Shown: positions 6,612-6,724 of the stretch, in pieces
Layout of the letters: every line of letters begins with the position of its first letter
Position numbering within the stretch: the first letter of the stretch is position 1
Origin: Pseudanabaenaceae cyanobacterium MP8IB2.15
GTDB lineage: Bacteria > Cyanobacteriota > Cyanobacteriia > Pseudanabaenales > Pseudanabaenaceae
DNA length: 6,724 bases
Direction: 5' to 3'
NCBI GenBank assembly: GCA_030248825.1
Contig: JARCMB010000178.1
Coordinates: forward strand, 1 to 6,724
Position numbers and translations under genes: made by a program
Notes under the pieces: generated by a model
The model's database searches: none
Told to the model about the DNA's origin: nothing
What the model saw: only the letters and a program-made list of their open reading frames with translations

Positions 6612-6724
6612 ATGAGTAATCGCATTAGCCGCCGTGCCTACGCTGAAACCTATGGGCCGACCGTTGGAGATCGAATTCGTCTCGCAGACACCGAAATCAT
6701 CATCGAAGTCGAGCAGGACTACAC
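6612..6724 (+). CDS. ureC: urease alpha subunit UreC, 5' part (runs off window)
   Basis: Catalytic subunit of urease, which holds the two-nickel centre. Only the first 37 codons are present: MSNRISRRAYAETYG, then the family hallmark PTVGDRIRLADTE and IIIEVEQDYT. The metal-binding histidines and the carbamylated lysine lie further downstream and cannot be assessed. The start is supported by AGGA at 6601-6604, seven bases before the ATG and embedded in the end of ureB. Confidence 0.96.
   Translation, partial: MSNRISRRAYAETYGPTVGDRIRLADTEIIIEVEQDY

Overview
The window looks like cyanobacterial chromosome. GATCG-rich words are dense, with two exact HIP1 octamers (GCGATCGC). The coding content is a DnaK paralogue, the urea ABC transporter ATPase UrtE, and a urease cluster whose proteins match the cyanobacterial forms I know. 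All genes I can support lie on the + strand. I cannot name the genus.

Layout: (1) 1-1344, the 3' two thirds of a dnaK-family gene that starts outside the window. (2) 1413-2165, urtE, apparently away from the usual urtABCD genes. (3) 2203-4509, a 768-residue protein fusing a UrtA-like urea-binding domain to a coiled coil and a complete histidine kinase, with no signal peptide and no membrane segment. (4) 4510-5388, ureD, whose ATG directly follows the stop codon of the kinase. (5) 5427-5729, ureA. (6) 5748-6208, a two-gene toxin-antitoxin-like module. (7) 6290-6607, ureB. (8) 6612-6724, the first 37 codons of ureC, which runs out of the window.

The functional theme is urea acquisition and breakdown. 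UrtE would energise urea import. UreA, UreB and UreC form the nickel urease, and UreD is an assembly chaperone. The sensor kinase lies between urtE and ureD and abuts ureD, so I infer that it reads cytoplasmic urea (or a close amide) and signals to an unidentified response regulator. No response regulator is encoded in the window, and neither are ureE, ureF, ureG or urtA-D. The two most notable points are this soluble UrtA-histidine kinase fusion inside a urease operon, and the toxin-antitoxin pair between the genes of two structural urease subunits.
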